A stretch of DNA of 64,000 nt, from assembly GCA_021396245.1 (NCBI GenBank), contig WNYE01000109.1:1-64000 (forward strand). The letters are read 5' to 3'. The notes under the pieces were generated by a model. It saw only the letters and a list, made by a program, of their open reading frames with translations. It did not search any database and was not told where the DNA came from. The stretch is from Sporothrix humicola (Eukaryota > Ascomycota > Sordariomycetes > Ophiostomatales > Ophiostomataceae). The position numbers and the translations under genes were made by a program. Shown piece by piece: positions 10,518-21,576 of the stretch; the stretch's first letter is position 1, and the number at the start of each line of letters is the position of its first letter.

Positions 10518-11558
10518 GCGCAGCGTTTGGACAGCCGGCTATGGATTGCATCGCACTAGGCACGATTTACGTGCTCCCATATTTTGAGATAGAAATGAGA
10601 TACGACAACACTTTGCACAACAAGTCGTCCACTATCGACGCACATGCATGGCTGTGCAAGAGCAAACAGGATGCATACGTGCACGGCATAAATGAACATC
10701 TCGGCATGTGATTGGCCGTGCGTCGTTTATTGGCACGTTGGCGATAGAAAACACACCCTCAAAAAAAAAAAGACACAAAATGTAAAATCGAATTAGAAAT
10801 GTGACCAGGTCATGGTTTTCCCCTAACCTCATAGATCGACGATCGTCGGAAAACGGCTTGGAATATGACGGTCTCGAGCCCTCCCAGTCCGCGTCGCTCA
10901 GCTTTTTACGGCGAACTCAGCATCGCTCCAGGAGAAACTCGATTACTCTGGGACCTGTCGATAGGAAATTGACACCATGCTGCCGCCGTGAGGCAGAAGA
11001 ACAATAGAATGCAATGTCTCCATAGGATGTATCGAACTGCCGCAGTCATCGACTCTGAACTCGGCCGGCCCCGAAAGGCGCGACAAGCAGAGGACATCTG
11101 GGCACAGATCCGTGATTGATGAAGAAGAAGAAGAGAGGAAAAGGAAAAGGAAGCTTTGGAAAAATTTAGTCGCAATATTTATGTATGGAGGATACGGACC
11201 CACATAATTTTTTTCTGCCGTCACGTGCACGGCCCAGCAAGACAAAAGCAAACAGACGCCAGCCTTTCAGCAGCCAGCCTTCTTCTTATCAGCATAGTAA
11301 TAACAGCGCCAGGTACCGATTTGGCCTACGGAGTACACTACGTCGGATGGGGCGAGTTTACAATGGGTCTAGGCGCACAGCGCGAAATGTAATTACAGTG
11401 AAGACCTCCAAACACCTTGACTTCGACCTCAGACAACTTCTGCCTTGAATCCGACAACATCTTTCAATCTTTCAATCAAACATCGCACACGAAAGCACCT
11501 CATAAAACAAACAAGAAAACAGATCCAACATAGCCGGCACTCCTCACATACCGCCGCC
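10518..11558. other. Intergenic NRK1 to SNU66
   Basis: About 1.04 kb without a supported gene. It contains an A-run at 10762-10771, a purine-rich tract at 11117-11155, GTCACGTG at 11220-11227 and one copy of the recurring 9-mer TACGGAGTA (11327-11335). Confidence 0.55.
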
Positions 11559-13724
11559 ATGGATCTCGCCACGCTCGAAGATGCCAACCGCCTCCGAGAG
11601 TCTATGGGTCTGAAGCCTTTGCCGATTCCAGGAAAAGAAGCGCAGTCTGGCGACGACAGCGACAGCGACAGCAGTGATGGCGATGGCGATGACAAGGAGG
11701 AGGAAGACCCCCTGGCGACGCTCGACGGCCGGCATGCGGCAGCATACGACAACTACAAGCAGATGCAGGATGCACAGCTGGCCAAGAAGCGGCGCGAAGA
11801 GAAGGCAGCGGCTGTGAAGCGCGCACGCGAAAAAGCACAACGACATGCCGTCCTCGAAGGCAAGACACTAGGCGACCTGGACGATGACGAGGAGGGGGGA
11901 AACGCCGATGGCGACGCCAAGGCGTGGCTGCGCGGCCAAAAAAAGCGGCAAAAGAAGATTTCCAAGGCTGAAGAGAAACAGCAGCTGAGCGAAGAGGCGG
12001 CAGCCGAGGCAGAACGGCGGCGGCGGCGGCGAGCAGCCGGTGTGGCGAGCGACGACGAGAACGACGACGACAACCTGCCGACGGGCGTCAAAGTGGGCCA
12101 CGACATGGCTTCGCTTCTCGACGGCGGCGACCAGATTCTGACGCTCAAAGACGCGACAGTCCTGGTCAATGAGGACGAGGGCGACGAGCTGGAAAACCTG
12201 GGTCTGCGCGAGGAGGAAGAGCTGCAGGAACGCCTCAAACTGAAGAAGAAGCGCCCCGTGTACGACCCCTTAAACGACGATGGAGGCGCAAACACGATCC
12301 TTGGCCATTACGACGAGGAAATTTACGGCAAGAAGCGGAAACACTTTACGTTGGACCCGAATGCCATTTTGGGGCTGGACGGAGGAGGCAGTGGCGCACC
12401 AGGTGCCCCCGGAACAGGCGCGGCGGGTGCTAGCGGCCGAACTGCTGAACAGCAGAACCTGGCCATTGACGACATCTTGTCCGGCATGCCCTCGTCCGAC
12501 TACCTCGACGCGTCCGAAATCAAGATCAAGAAGCCCAAGAAGAAGAAGTCGGCCAAGACAAAAAAGACGAGGACACGCGGCGGTGACGACGACGAGGGCC
12601 TCTTCCCGGTGGCGGCTGAGAATGGCGACGAAAACGACAACACCGGCGCCGCCGACGAAGGCGATATGGACGTCGACGAAGGAGCCGAGGCGTTGGTAGC
12701 CAAGAGACGCAAGCGCCGTGCCATGGATGCCGAAGAGCTGTTCCGCGATGACGACGAGTTGCAGTTATCGTTGGCATCACAACGTCGTGAAGCGCTGAAG
12801 AAGCGGAAGCGCACGCGGCCAGAGGACCTTGCCAAGCAGCTGCGGGAAGCATCTACGGCCCCAGAAGGCGAAGGCGAAAACGGGGACGCTACACCGACAA
12901 CCGGCGGCCTGGTCATTGACGAGACAGCCGAGTTTATCAACAACCTGAAGCGACGCGAAGACCGTGAAGACGACGCGCCCCGGCCACGAAAACAGGCTCG
13001 GGCGTCGTCGGTAACGGCCATGGAGGAGAGCGACGACGAGGATGTCGCTATGAAGGACGGGGACGATGACAAAGAGGCGCTGCGCAACAAACGCGAGGGC
13101 AGCAGCGTGTCGTATCACGATGACGGCGGAGGTCTCGAAGAGGAAAAGAAGATTAGCGAGGGCATGGGCGCGACACTCTCCATTCTGCGCGGACGCGGTA
13201 TTCTGGAAGGCGAGGGTCAGGGCGACGGCATGACCGGCTCCGAAAAGAACGCACGCATGCAGGCCCACCAGAAGTTCATCACCGAGAAGCGCGTGCAGCT
13301 CGCAAAATTGGAAGAAGAAGCACGGCGCAAGCGCGAGTACGATCGCACATCGGGCCCTCTGTCGCGCATGTCCGCTCGCGAGCGCGAAGAGTACGCTCGC
13401 AAGCAGAACGCACAGCGCGAGTACCAGACGTCGCGGATGCTGCAGGACATGTTCAACAAGAACTACACGCCCAACTTCAACCTGGAATACGTCGACGAGC
13501 ACGGCCGTGAGTTGAACCAAAAAGAGGCGTTCCGGGCTCTCAGTCACGGCTTCCACGGAAAGACGAGCGGGCGCGGCAAGACGGACAAGATGCTCAAGAA
13601 GATCGAGGCCGAGAAGCGGCACATGGCCGAGGGTATCTTGGACGCCAGCCAGAACGTTGGCATGAGCTCTGCAACGGCGCAGCAGCTCAAGAAGCGCAAG
13701 GAGGCCGGTATTCGCCTGGATTAG
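11559..13724 (+). CDS. SNU66: Tri-snRNP protein Snu66/SART1
   Basis: SART-1 family component of the U4/U6.U5 tri-snRNP, needed for pre-mRNA splicing in the nucleus. A single exon gives 721 residues. The start at 11559 (gccgccATGG) has an excellent context. Residues 4-20 (ATLEDANRLRESMGLKPLP) match the HIND element, the Hub1-binding motif of Snu66. The body is highly charged and helical: acidic runs near 30-50, basic/acidic blocks, and the signature regions VGHDMASLL, TLKDATVLVNEDEGDELEN, AEFINNLKRRED, GMGATLSILRGRGIL and LSHGFHGKTSGRGKTDKMLKK near the C-terminus, which ends KKRKEAGIRLD. The upstream frame reaching back to 11445 is ignored because it lacks conserved sequence. Identification is secure. 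Confidence 0.95.
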   Translation: MDLATLEDANRLRESMGLKPLPIPGKEAQSGDDSDSDSSDGDGDDKEEEDPLATLDGRHAAAYDNYKQMQDAQLAKKRREEKAAAVKRAREKAQRHAVLEGKTLGDLDDDEEGGNADGDAKAWLRGQKKRQKKISKAEEKQQLSEEAAAEAERRRRRRAAGVASDDENDDDNLPTGVKVGHDMASLLDGGDQILTLKDATVLVNEDEGDELENLGLREEEELQERLKLKKKRPVYDPLNDDGGANTILGHYDEEIYGKKRKHFTLDPNAILGLDGGGSGAPGAPGTGAAGASGRTAEQQNLAIDDILSGMPSSDYLDASEIKIKKPKKKKSAKTKKTRTRGGDDDEGLFPVAAENGDENDNTGAADEGDMDVDEGAEALVAKRRKRRAMDAEELFRDDDELQLSLASQRREALKKRKRTRPEDLAKQLREASTAPEGEGENGDATPTTGGLVIDETAEFINNLKRREDREDDAPRPRKQARASSVTAMEESDDEDVAMKDGDDDKEALRNKREGSSVSYHDDGGGLEEEKKISEGMGATLSILRGRGILEGEGQGDGMTGSEKNARMQAHQKFITEKRVQLAKLEEEARRKREYDRTSGPLSRMSAREREEYARKQNAQREYQTSRMLQDMFNKNYTPNFNLEYVDEHGRELNQKEAFRALSHGFHGKTSGRGKTDKMLKKIEAEKRHMAEGILDASQNVGMSSATAQQLKKRKEAGIRLD

Positions 13725-14057
13725 TTGGGCCTGTTTGGGGGGCCAGAGCATATTTATTTGATGATTTTTTATTGGTGTTCTTGTATCATAAGAGTACATA
13801 AGAGTACATAAGATTACATAACGGACAACCTCATACCCTTCCCGTGTATCTTCATCGCAGCCCTTCTTTTTAACTCTGTTTTGTCCAATTTTTTTGTCTT
13901 CCAATTCGTGTGCCTGTGCATGTTATTACAGTTCGCGTGTGTTTCAAAAGACAACAAAGGAAAATATTGAAAAAAAAAATCAAAAGGAAACAAAAATGGA
14001 CCGCCAATTTTGCCAAACATATTTAAACAGGTATCTCAGGCGCTCAACGCTGGCAAT
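13725..14057. other. Convergent 3' regions of SNU66 and the Mug190-like gene
   Basis: 333 AT-rich bases between two tail-to-tail genes. A short direct repeat AAGAGTACAT occurs twice (13789-13808). Nothing else seen. Confidence 0.6.
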
Positions 14058-17000
14058 CTACACTTCGGTCTCAATATCCGGCGAGCGCCCGTTGAGCTTT
14101 CCAACGTTCAGCGCCCGGCGGACGGCAAACGTGGCCTCGTCTTTGGCAAACTGGATGTTGCGCATGGGTTTCCTGCTAATGTTAGTGGATGCTCATCTCC
14201 TAAGAATTTCATCAAGTCAATAGTCAATGCACACACTTACCACTGCATCAATCCCCGCTGACGACGGTGCAAGTCACGGTTCCGTGTCTTGTAGTCTTTG
14301 TACTGCTTGATGGGATTCGTGATGCTGCTAATGCTCTTGCGGCGGCCCGACGTACTTGTCCCATCCGTGCTCATCGAGGCCTGGCCGCTGCCCGTGCCAT
14401 CGCTGACTCGCGACGACATAGCACCGCCAGTAGCTCCACTGTTGGTGCGGCTGTGTCTGGGGCCACCGTTGACCACAGACGACGAGTCGTTGATGCCCAG
14501 ATCAACCGAGTCGCCCGAAGGCTGTGAGCGGTGGCCGGAGCTGCGAGCACTTCGAGCATTGCGCATGCTTCTGCGCCGACTCGCCCGGCTGGCAGCATCA
14601 GTGCCGCTACGGCTCGTTGCATCACCCTCCTCGCTCTCTTCAAAATCGTCGTCTTCATCGTAATCGTCATCGTCGTCCTCACTGTCACCGTAGTCGTAAT
14701 CGTCTTCGTCTTCGTCACCATAACCGGCGGCGCTTTCACCAGCAACGCTGTTCATTGTTTCCTGGTGGCTTGGACCACCGACATCGTCAACATTGGTGCC
14801 GGCAACATTAGCAGCGGTGTTCTCCTCGGACGCGGCGCCATCGGCGCCAGTGCCGCCCGCTGCATCTGTGCCAAAGGCACCCGACCAGTCGGTGCCATCC
14901 TTGGCCAGCCACTTTTGTTGGTCACCCTTGGATCCTGACGCAATCACATCACGGCTCTTGATAAGTGACTCGTTGTGCATCTTCTGAACATGCTTGGGAA
15001 CTTCGGCCGTGACGGTCTCGGAGCGAACGCCTTCAGCATAGCATGCCTCCCAGGTCTCGACAGTCTCGCGCGAGTCGTTATCACTGATAAATTTAAGATG
15101 CTCAAGGTCCATTCCAGGCTTGAAGCGGCCACGGAAATGCAGGCGACCGACCTCTTCTATATCGATGTCCGGAATCTCTCGATAGTTCTCCTCGGTGATG
15201 TAGTTTTGAGAGAGCCGCAGAGGGTTGTCGCACTTCCAGATGGGCACGTCAAAGGTCGTCTCCTCGTTGTCGGCCACGTCTTGCAGCCAGATACAAGCAT
15301 AGGCGCCCTTGCCGCGACGGCCAACAGGGTGCAACTCAAAGAAAACGGGAGACCGGTAGCGGTACTGAACAGGCAGGCGCACGCGGTTGTCCTTATGATG
15401 CTTGTGGTCTTTGGCATTCTCGTCGCCGGCACTAATGTCCCAACGGAGACCGTTCTCAATACGGCTGCTCTTGTCGCTGCGAATGTTGGCAGAGCTGCCG
15501 CCTGTGCGCAGACGCATCTTGACGCGAGACGACGGGGCGTACTTGGTAGAGGTGATGGAGTCGGACAGGAACTCAAAGGTGCCGACCTCGCCAAATCCGA
15601 CTTGGGTGTGCGGCAGAGTCAACTCAACAGAGCGGAAGAGCAGACTGATGCGGATGCGGCCAAAGCCGATACCACCGTCAAGTGGGTACCAGCGAGTGCT
15701 CTGGCTGCCGGTTAAGAGAGCCTCGGACAGCTTGAGAGGGACGACACCAATGATGGGATCATGCTGGCGGTTGCGTGAGTCGCGGACAGTAATTGTGGCA
15801 ATGGTGGACCGCCAGTCCCGAATGAAGCGTTCCGTACCGGCCTCAAAGATGGGCTTGGAGGACACAACTTTGGTGCGTGTCTTGTACACGAGCTCGTCGT
15901 TGATGATGATGGTACAGTACGAGCTGGGTAGCCTCTTGCCTTGCTCCTCCTTGAGCTCGCCGGCTTCGGGACGAGCAGGCTCGTACTCACGCCCCTTGCG
16001 CTTGCCGTTGGACCCCTTGATATTCTCCAGCTCAAGGCCAACAACCTGGTGCACAACGACGCTGAGAATACCACTGGGCCAAAGAGGGTCTGGTGGCGTG
16101 TGGACGACGGCGTCCTCTTCAGGGCTCGTGATGACACCGTGCTCATCCTGCAATCTGGGATCCTCACGCAGCTCCTTGGGCAGAGCCGGGTTCTTGCCGT
16201 CGGTGCGCAGAGCACGGCGGAATTGGGTTTTGCTGAAATAGCCAACCTCCCAGTGCAGCTCACCAGGCATTGTGCTGTCGGCTTTGACACCGCGGAGGCC
16301 CGAGACTTGCGGGAACATCTTGCCCGGGTGGCGGATCAGCTTCTGGATGCTCAGTTCAACCTTACCGACAACATCATCGGCAGACGAGCGGTCACTATCC
16401 CACAACTCGAGAGACAGCTGCTCGTCCACACGGACAATGTCTGGGGTGACGAGAAGCGCGGCACATTCCTCGAACACGGGGTTAAGGTCGTCCTGAATAA
16501 CGCGTGTGCAGTACTGTGGCTTGCCAAACTTGGAGAAAGCGACGCAAATGTACGGGTCAGAACCACCACCCTTGGAGCCGCGAGCGTCCTGCTTGCTGAG
16601 GCCGGTGGCCTTGTGGATGCGGATGAACAGCACACCGAGGGCAGTGGTGTCCTTCTGGATCCCGTCGCCCTGCAGCATTTTGCCAATGTCAAGTGTCATG
16701 GACTTGGGCGCGACGTACATGTTCGCGGCGGTGGCAATGGTCCAGTTGACAAAATTGGAGATCAGGGGCAGGTTAAGAATGTTTGCGCCCTTCTCCACCA
16801 GCGGGATACAGCTGGCATCGATCTTGGGCAGCCCCATGAGCGTAAAGCTCAGAGTCTTGACGTACGGCGGCTCAGGCGAGAAGGACACACGAAGGCGAAC
16901 AGTGCAGACAAGGCCGTTAAGCTCGACCCAAATGGGGAAGGGGACACCAAAGAGACCCCGAATGCCCAGGTAGAAAACCAGCTGCATGCCCATGTTCTTG

Positions 17001-18133
17001 GCCTTGGAGGCGACGTCGTTACCAGAGGGAAGCGAGTGGTATGCAATGGTGGCCTCCAGGTTGTAGAACTCGCCGCCCTCCTCGTCAGCAGCAGCCTCCT
17101 GTGGGTCCTTGGTTTGCTGGTTCTCCTTGCGGATCTCGTTCTTGAGATCCTTCACATGCGAGTCAGGGAGTGCGCGCAAACTGAGCACACGGATGGGGTT
17201 GCTGCCCTGGGAAATGTCGTTAACCTTGACGTTGTCGACAACACCGGGAACACTGGCCTGCATAACATCTTCGAGTGTATCTGCCACACCAGCAAACATG
17301 TCCGGGTTTATCAGACCCCAAACGAGAGCCAGGGCTGAGTTGAGCCACTCTACCGACTCGGGGATCAGGTTGACAACGGCCGTCTCGCCACGCTTCTGCT
17401 CGCTAGCCCACTCTGTGTTGCGGCCTTGGCGAATGAGGTCTTTGAACCAGAGAAAGATACCGCTCGATACACATATTGCCAGAGGAATGAGGCCCAATAG
17501 TCGGCCGCCAAAGAGCTTTCCGAACAACACAATGGCCAAGAAGATGGCTGCACATAAGACGTTGGCACGCGCCTCGAGAGCTACATACATAGGCTCGTAG
17601 CTGATGGAGGGCGTAGGGTGGAAGAGTACGTTTGTTTTTTCGCCGTGGATTGGAACATCGCTCGTGGATCCGGGTTCGACTGGATCCGGTGGTGCCGTAA
17701 TGTCTTGATTGCGGCGGTACTCCTCTCCAGACTGCGTGGCCTCGGTCTTGGCTGTCGTCTCTTTGTCGAGATTTGCATTGGGTACTGAAAGCGCAGGGTC
17801 TCTCACGGCCTTGAGAAGCTTGCCGTCCATATCGTCGATCTCGACCTCACGACCCGTCACTGGATCCGTGACAACACGGCGTCGTTTTCCACTGACATCG
17901 TCGGCTGTGTGGTCGGTTGTCTCGCCGCCGGGCGAAGACTGATTCTGGCCCTGGCCCTGAGCCTGGGTCTGGGCTTGCCGTGCTTGTTTCTTTTGTAGCT
18001 GTGCATCGATCTCAGCATCGCGTTGCTTCTTCTCATTATCAAGGCTGTCCATAAATTGCTTGATATTGGGAATGCGGTTCGTGCCAGAATAGTGCTGGCC
18101 GGAGGGAATGACCCTCTCCTGTATATTCGACAT
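14058..18133 (-). CDS. Mug190-like SMP/C2 membrane protein
   Basis: Two exons (14241-18133 and 14058-14172) encode 1335 residues. The 68-base intron (14173-14240, GTAAGT...CACTAAC...CAG) joins HRRQRGLMQW to the conserved tail KPMRNIQFAKDEATF...DIETEV. The start at 18133 gives MSNIQERVIPSGQHYSG; the longer open frame upstream is CT-rich leader. Features: glutamine-rich coiled region (40-65), basic KRRRVV, membrane hairpin at about 191-231, SMP-like lipid-transfer domain (about 245-460), a first C2 domain (GVLFIRIHKATGLSKQD; about 480-610), a second C2 region from GILSVVVHQVVGLELENIKG (about 700-880), and a Ser/Asp-rich acidic tail. The family resembles tricalbins/extended synaptotagmins and fission yeast Mug190, so I infer a role at ER membrane contacts. 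The cargo is unknown. Confidence 0.88.
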
Positions 18134-19662
18134 GGTGGGCCAGATGGAGGTGGATGGCACTGGCTGTAAGGGAAAGGGAAACGGAATAAAGCGAAAAAGG
18201 AGAAGAGAAGACAAGAGAAGAGAGAAAAGAGAAAAAGAAGAGAAACAGAAATTGGGTTCAGGGGCGTTCAATTGGCAGCGACGAGAATATAAAACAGGAA
18301 GGCTGGAGAGGTGAGGCTCCAAAGTGGGAAAGAGCAATCGAGGATAGATGTACGTAACTTGGCACCTTCCCTTGTTTTGTGCTGCCAGGCAGAGGAGCGA
18401 GAGGAGCTAATATGATTTCATATGCTCGAATGTTTCTATCTTCAGCTGCCACCGATGACGAAGGGCCTGGCCAAGCATTGTTTCTGGAACGCTAGAACTT
18501 CCAGGTTGTTTAGTTCAGGGCCAAGCCCAGTCCAGCGTACTTTACCTCATTCTTTGATCGAGACATACGCTGACCGAGAGCTGCATTGGCCATTCATTGA
18601 AGAGATAGCTATTGACGGGCATGTTGCGGAGTCTTTGCACCGTTTCTCCGCTTCTGTATCGACCTTTTGAGTATATCCAATGCCCTTCTCATTGGTAGCT
18701 CATGGGTTATTAGTGAGTTGTCGCCGATCGATTGGTTGTCTAACATGGAGATGAAGTTGGTCTATGACGTCACTGCCTCTTTTTGGTAGGACAAAATATA
18801 TGGGGTAAATCCAAGACACGGCAGCCAGCGAGCCAGGTAGCACACAGGGCACAGTGCTGCACTGTCCCGAGACACGCTAAAACAGCCGAGATACTCCATA
18901 ATTACAGGGCGATCCAGTTACGTCAAGACACTGTGCAGACTGTGTCCGCAGTTTGGGAATGAGTTCTGGACAAAACAGACAACGCCTTCGGCCGTCAGGC
19001 ACTCTGTCGAGTCCGTGCTCTGTCTCTTAGTATTTCTGAATCGGCCGTCTCCGTGAATTTTGTGCTTTTGTCTTTTAGACGTCTGACGGCTTCAGCTGAA
19101 TACAACCCTCTAGCCGTCTTGTCGATCCGGCAGAAGATCGTTGCCAAGTGATGGAGCCCGATCGCGATGCAATCAGACCGGTCCTGGATTCGTCGAAAAA
19201 GCTGAAAATCGGGACAGGCGACTGGCAATCTGACAAGTTTGCGCCGTCTTGCTGTCAATCACTACTTCAAGGGGTAGCCTTTAGTTGGCACGTTGGCACG
19301 CTGGCACGTTCCAAAGTTGTATCTTGTATTTTGTGAGGCCAATTTGATGTATAAGTACACAGTACTTCTACTAGAATAATATCCTGACAGAGTTAATGCT
19401 GGCTTTGGGTTTTTTATTTTTGCAAATTAAGGGGATGAAAGGTTTCCCCCCGGAAGAGTTTATTCATGATAGCATAAGTACATTGACAAAAGCGGCGTGG
19501 AGCAATAAAATAAAATGACAAGAAAAACAACACCAGAACCGCTTAAAGCAGAATAGAACCAATAAATCAAAACGCCAGCGCTGGATGATGCTCATGATAT
19601 CAGTGTGTCGTAAAAAGATTCCAATTTTCCAGTCTTCGTCTCCTCGCTTCCCTCCACATCTC
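18134..19662. other. Gene-free stretch upstream of the Mug190-like gene
   Basis: About 1.5 kb. Just upstream of the start (18170-18260) the minus strand is strongly CT-rich, a common fungal core promoter/leader feature. The rest shows no supported gene. Confidence 0.55.
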
Positions 19663-21576
19663 TTACTGCGGATCTGGCCAGTTCGCCGGTGCCATCCTTG
19701 TGGGCCCAGCCGTGGCCGTCGCAGTTCGCAGCCAAATTCCCTGCAATTGGTTGCCAAGCGCAGTAGTCGGAGTCTGCATGTCCACGTCAACATCTGCAGC
19801 GTGATGTCTATAGCGGTCTCGGCCATCGGCACTGTCGTCATGATTGCTGTGTGCATCTTCTATTTCGATCTCGTTATCTTCAAAACCATCGCCAAACTCG
19901 CTCTCGCTGTCTGTAGCATATGGCGTCGGCGTGCTCTTTCTCTTGCGTGGAGCCTGAGCTTTTAGTGGCGTCACATTCACAGCTTCTGCAGCTGTTGTAG
20001 CGGACGAGGCCTCAGACGGAGCTGTGCTAGCCCTGTCTGTGCTGAGTCCCGCATCTGAGGCATCCGAATCCTGCATTTCGACATCTCCCGGAGCGCTCAC
20101 TACCTCGGGAATCGCGGGTATATCACGAGAAAATGAAAATGCCGTTGCGGTCGCCTGCACGGCCAGTGGTGTCTTCATATCTGCTTCGGACTCGTTGTCG
20201 GACGGCACCGAAAGAAGTCGAGGCCTGGTAGCGACTGGCGTTACCGCAGATTCTGCAGCCGCAGCCGCGGCCGCAGCCTCTGCTTTTTGTGCAGCCTTGA
20301 GCGCAATCATCGCTCCGCTGAGCGTCGCCTCTTCCTCCTCATCGTGGCCCAGAGTCCAGACCCACCGGCGTTTCTTGTCCTTCCGCGAATGCTTCCGCTT
20401 CCGGATGCCGCCTGGCGACGTGAGGGGCGATGATACGACACTGTTGCTTGCACTGCTTGTACCAAGACCCGCCATACGGCGCCGCATTTCTTCAAACGGG
20501 CCGGGTGTCGTGCCGCCATCCCGTGTCTCGTTGCCAGTGTAGGCCATAGTCAGGTCCAGCACGGTATCGGCGTCGTTGCCAGTTGGCGTTGATGTCATGG
20601 GCGAAGAAAAAGGCGACGCCTCTTCACACAGCAGATCGATGTGTGATTTTGTGTACAGGTTAGTCGTGATCGTCTGTGTCAGGGGCGAGTTATACATGAC
20701 ATGCCGAGATGCCTTCTCGAGAAGACGCTGTGACTGGCGGCGGGTCGAGTTTGGCGATAGGGCTGTGTACGGTGGCAGTGGCGAGTTTCTCAGAATACTG
20801 TGCAGTGCGCGAGGGTGCACATATGGTGCTGGGCGCTTGGGCATTGAAATTGCCGGTGCCGTGATCCTGCGGCGTGGTGTAAAGCCAGTGGCACCGGTAG
20901 ACGTAGATTGCGACTGGGGCGGTGACGAAGTGAGGCTGGACGGGTATTGTATTTCGTCGCCGGCCTCGGATCCGGTGAAACTGCTCTCGCTGTAGCTGTC
21001 GAGAACTGCCGTAACCATATCACCACCCTCCTCCTCGGATGTGACAAGGATGCTTGGGTCCTTGTTTCCGGGGAGGCTCCCGTGCAGCAGGTTGTGTCTT
21101 TGAATATCATCTGGTGAGAAACAAAAGACTTGCGGTTGGGCAGTTGCCGGGTCGATAGGCCCTGCAGAAAGAGGCGGTGTGGCCGTCATTGTGCTCGGAA
21201 AAGTAATCTCCATTGCCACGGCAGGTGACATAGGCATTGCGGTCAAGGGAGTCTCTGGCAGATGTGATGCAACATATGGTGTGTGTGCGTTGCGGTCTTG
21301 ATTGTTGCTGATTGGCATCTGTAAACGAGGAAGCTGGGGTAGTCCCTTGGCTTTCATGTTAATGGCAGTAATCGGCTCCGCCGTGATAGGCACCGGCGTC
21401 GATGCAGACCGGTCAATGGCCGTCGAGTAGACATTGGAGAGGGTGTTGAAGGATGTCGGCGAGCGTGGGTTGACCACTGCCGCAAGTGTCCGCGAAGTCC
21501 GAACACTCGGGCCTGTAGAAAGGGCTTTGATCTGTAAAGACAGCCGTGGCCTCTTGGGCGGACTGTTGCTCGACAT
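19663..21576 (-). CDS. Conserved fungal protein of unknown function, nuclear-looking
   Basis: Single exon of 637 residues starting MSSNSPPKRPRLSLQIKAL. I do not know its function. Conserved-looking blocks include a Ser/Pro-rich N-terminus, a patch around ASRHVMYNSPLTQTITTNLY followed by KSHIDLLCEEASPFSSP, then DLTMAYTGNETRDGGTTPGP running into PFEEMRRRMAGLG, and a basic block RKRKHSRKDKKRRWVWTLG followed by an acidic run and an alanine-rich helix. The tail carries another basic stretch (RKRKSTPTP) and ends in acidic repeats. The basic blocks look like nuclear localisation signals. From memory, relatives are sometimes labelled 'glucan 4-alpha-glucosidase'; nothing here looks like a glucoamylase (no signal peptide, no catalytic domain), so I do not use that name. 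It is preceded by an unusually long CT-rich leader region. Confidence 0.75.
   Translation of the reverse strand: MSSNSPPKRPRLSLQIKALSTGPSVRTSRTLAAVVNPRSPTSFNTLSNVYSTAIDRSASTPVPITAEPITAINMKAKGLPQLPRLQMPISNNQDRNAHTPYVASHLPETPLTAMPMSPAVAMEITFPSTMTATPPLSAGPIDPATAQPQVFCFSPDDIQRHNLLHGSLPGNKDPSILVTSEEEGGDMVTAVLDSYSESSFTGSEAGDEIQYPSSLTSSPPQSQSTSTGATGFTPRRRITAPAISMPKRPAPYVHPRALHSILRNSPLPPYTALSPNSTRRQSQRLLEKASRHVMYNSPLTQTITTNLYTKSHIDLLCEEASPFSSPMTSTPTGNDADTVLDLTMAYTGNETRDGGTTPGPFEEMRRRMAGLGTSSASNSVVSSPLTSPGGIRKRKHSRKDKKRRWVWTLGHDEEEEATLSGAMIALKAAQKAEAAAAAAAAESAVTPVATRPRLLSVPSDNESEADMKTPLAVQATATAFSFSRDIPAIPEVVSAPGDVEMQDSDASDAGLSTDRASTAPSEASSATTAAEAVNVTPLKAQAPRKRKSTPTPYATDSESEFGDGFEDNEIEIEDAHSNHDDSADGRDRYRHHAADVDVDMQTPTTALGNQLQGIWLRTATATAGPTRMAPANWPDPQ

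Noticed and set aside
12777..13904. 375-residue minus-strand open frame antisense to SNU66
   Set aside because: Shadow of a charged helical coding region; nothing recognisable.
15941..17338. 465-residue plus-strand open frame antisense to the Mug190-like gene
   Set aside because: Lies inside a clearly conserved minus-strand coding region; it shows no family motif and is explained as a shadow of GC-rich codons.
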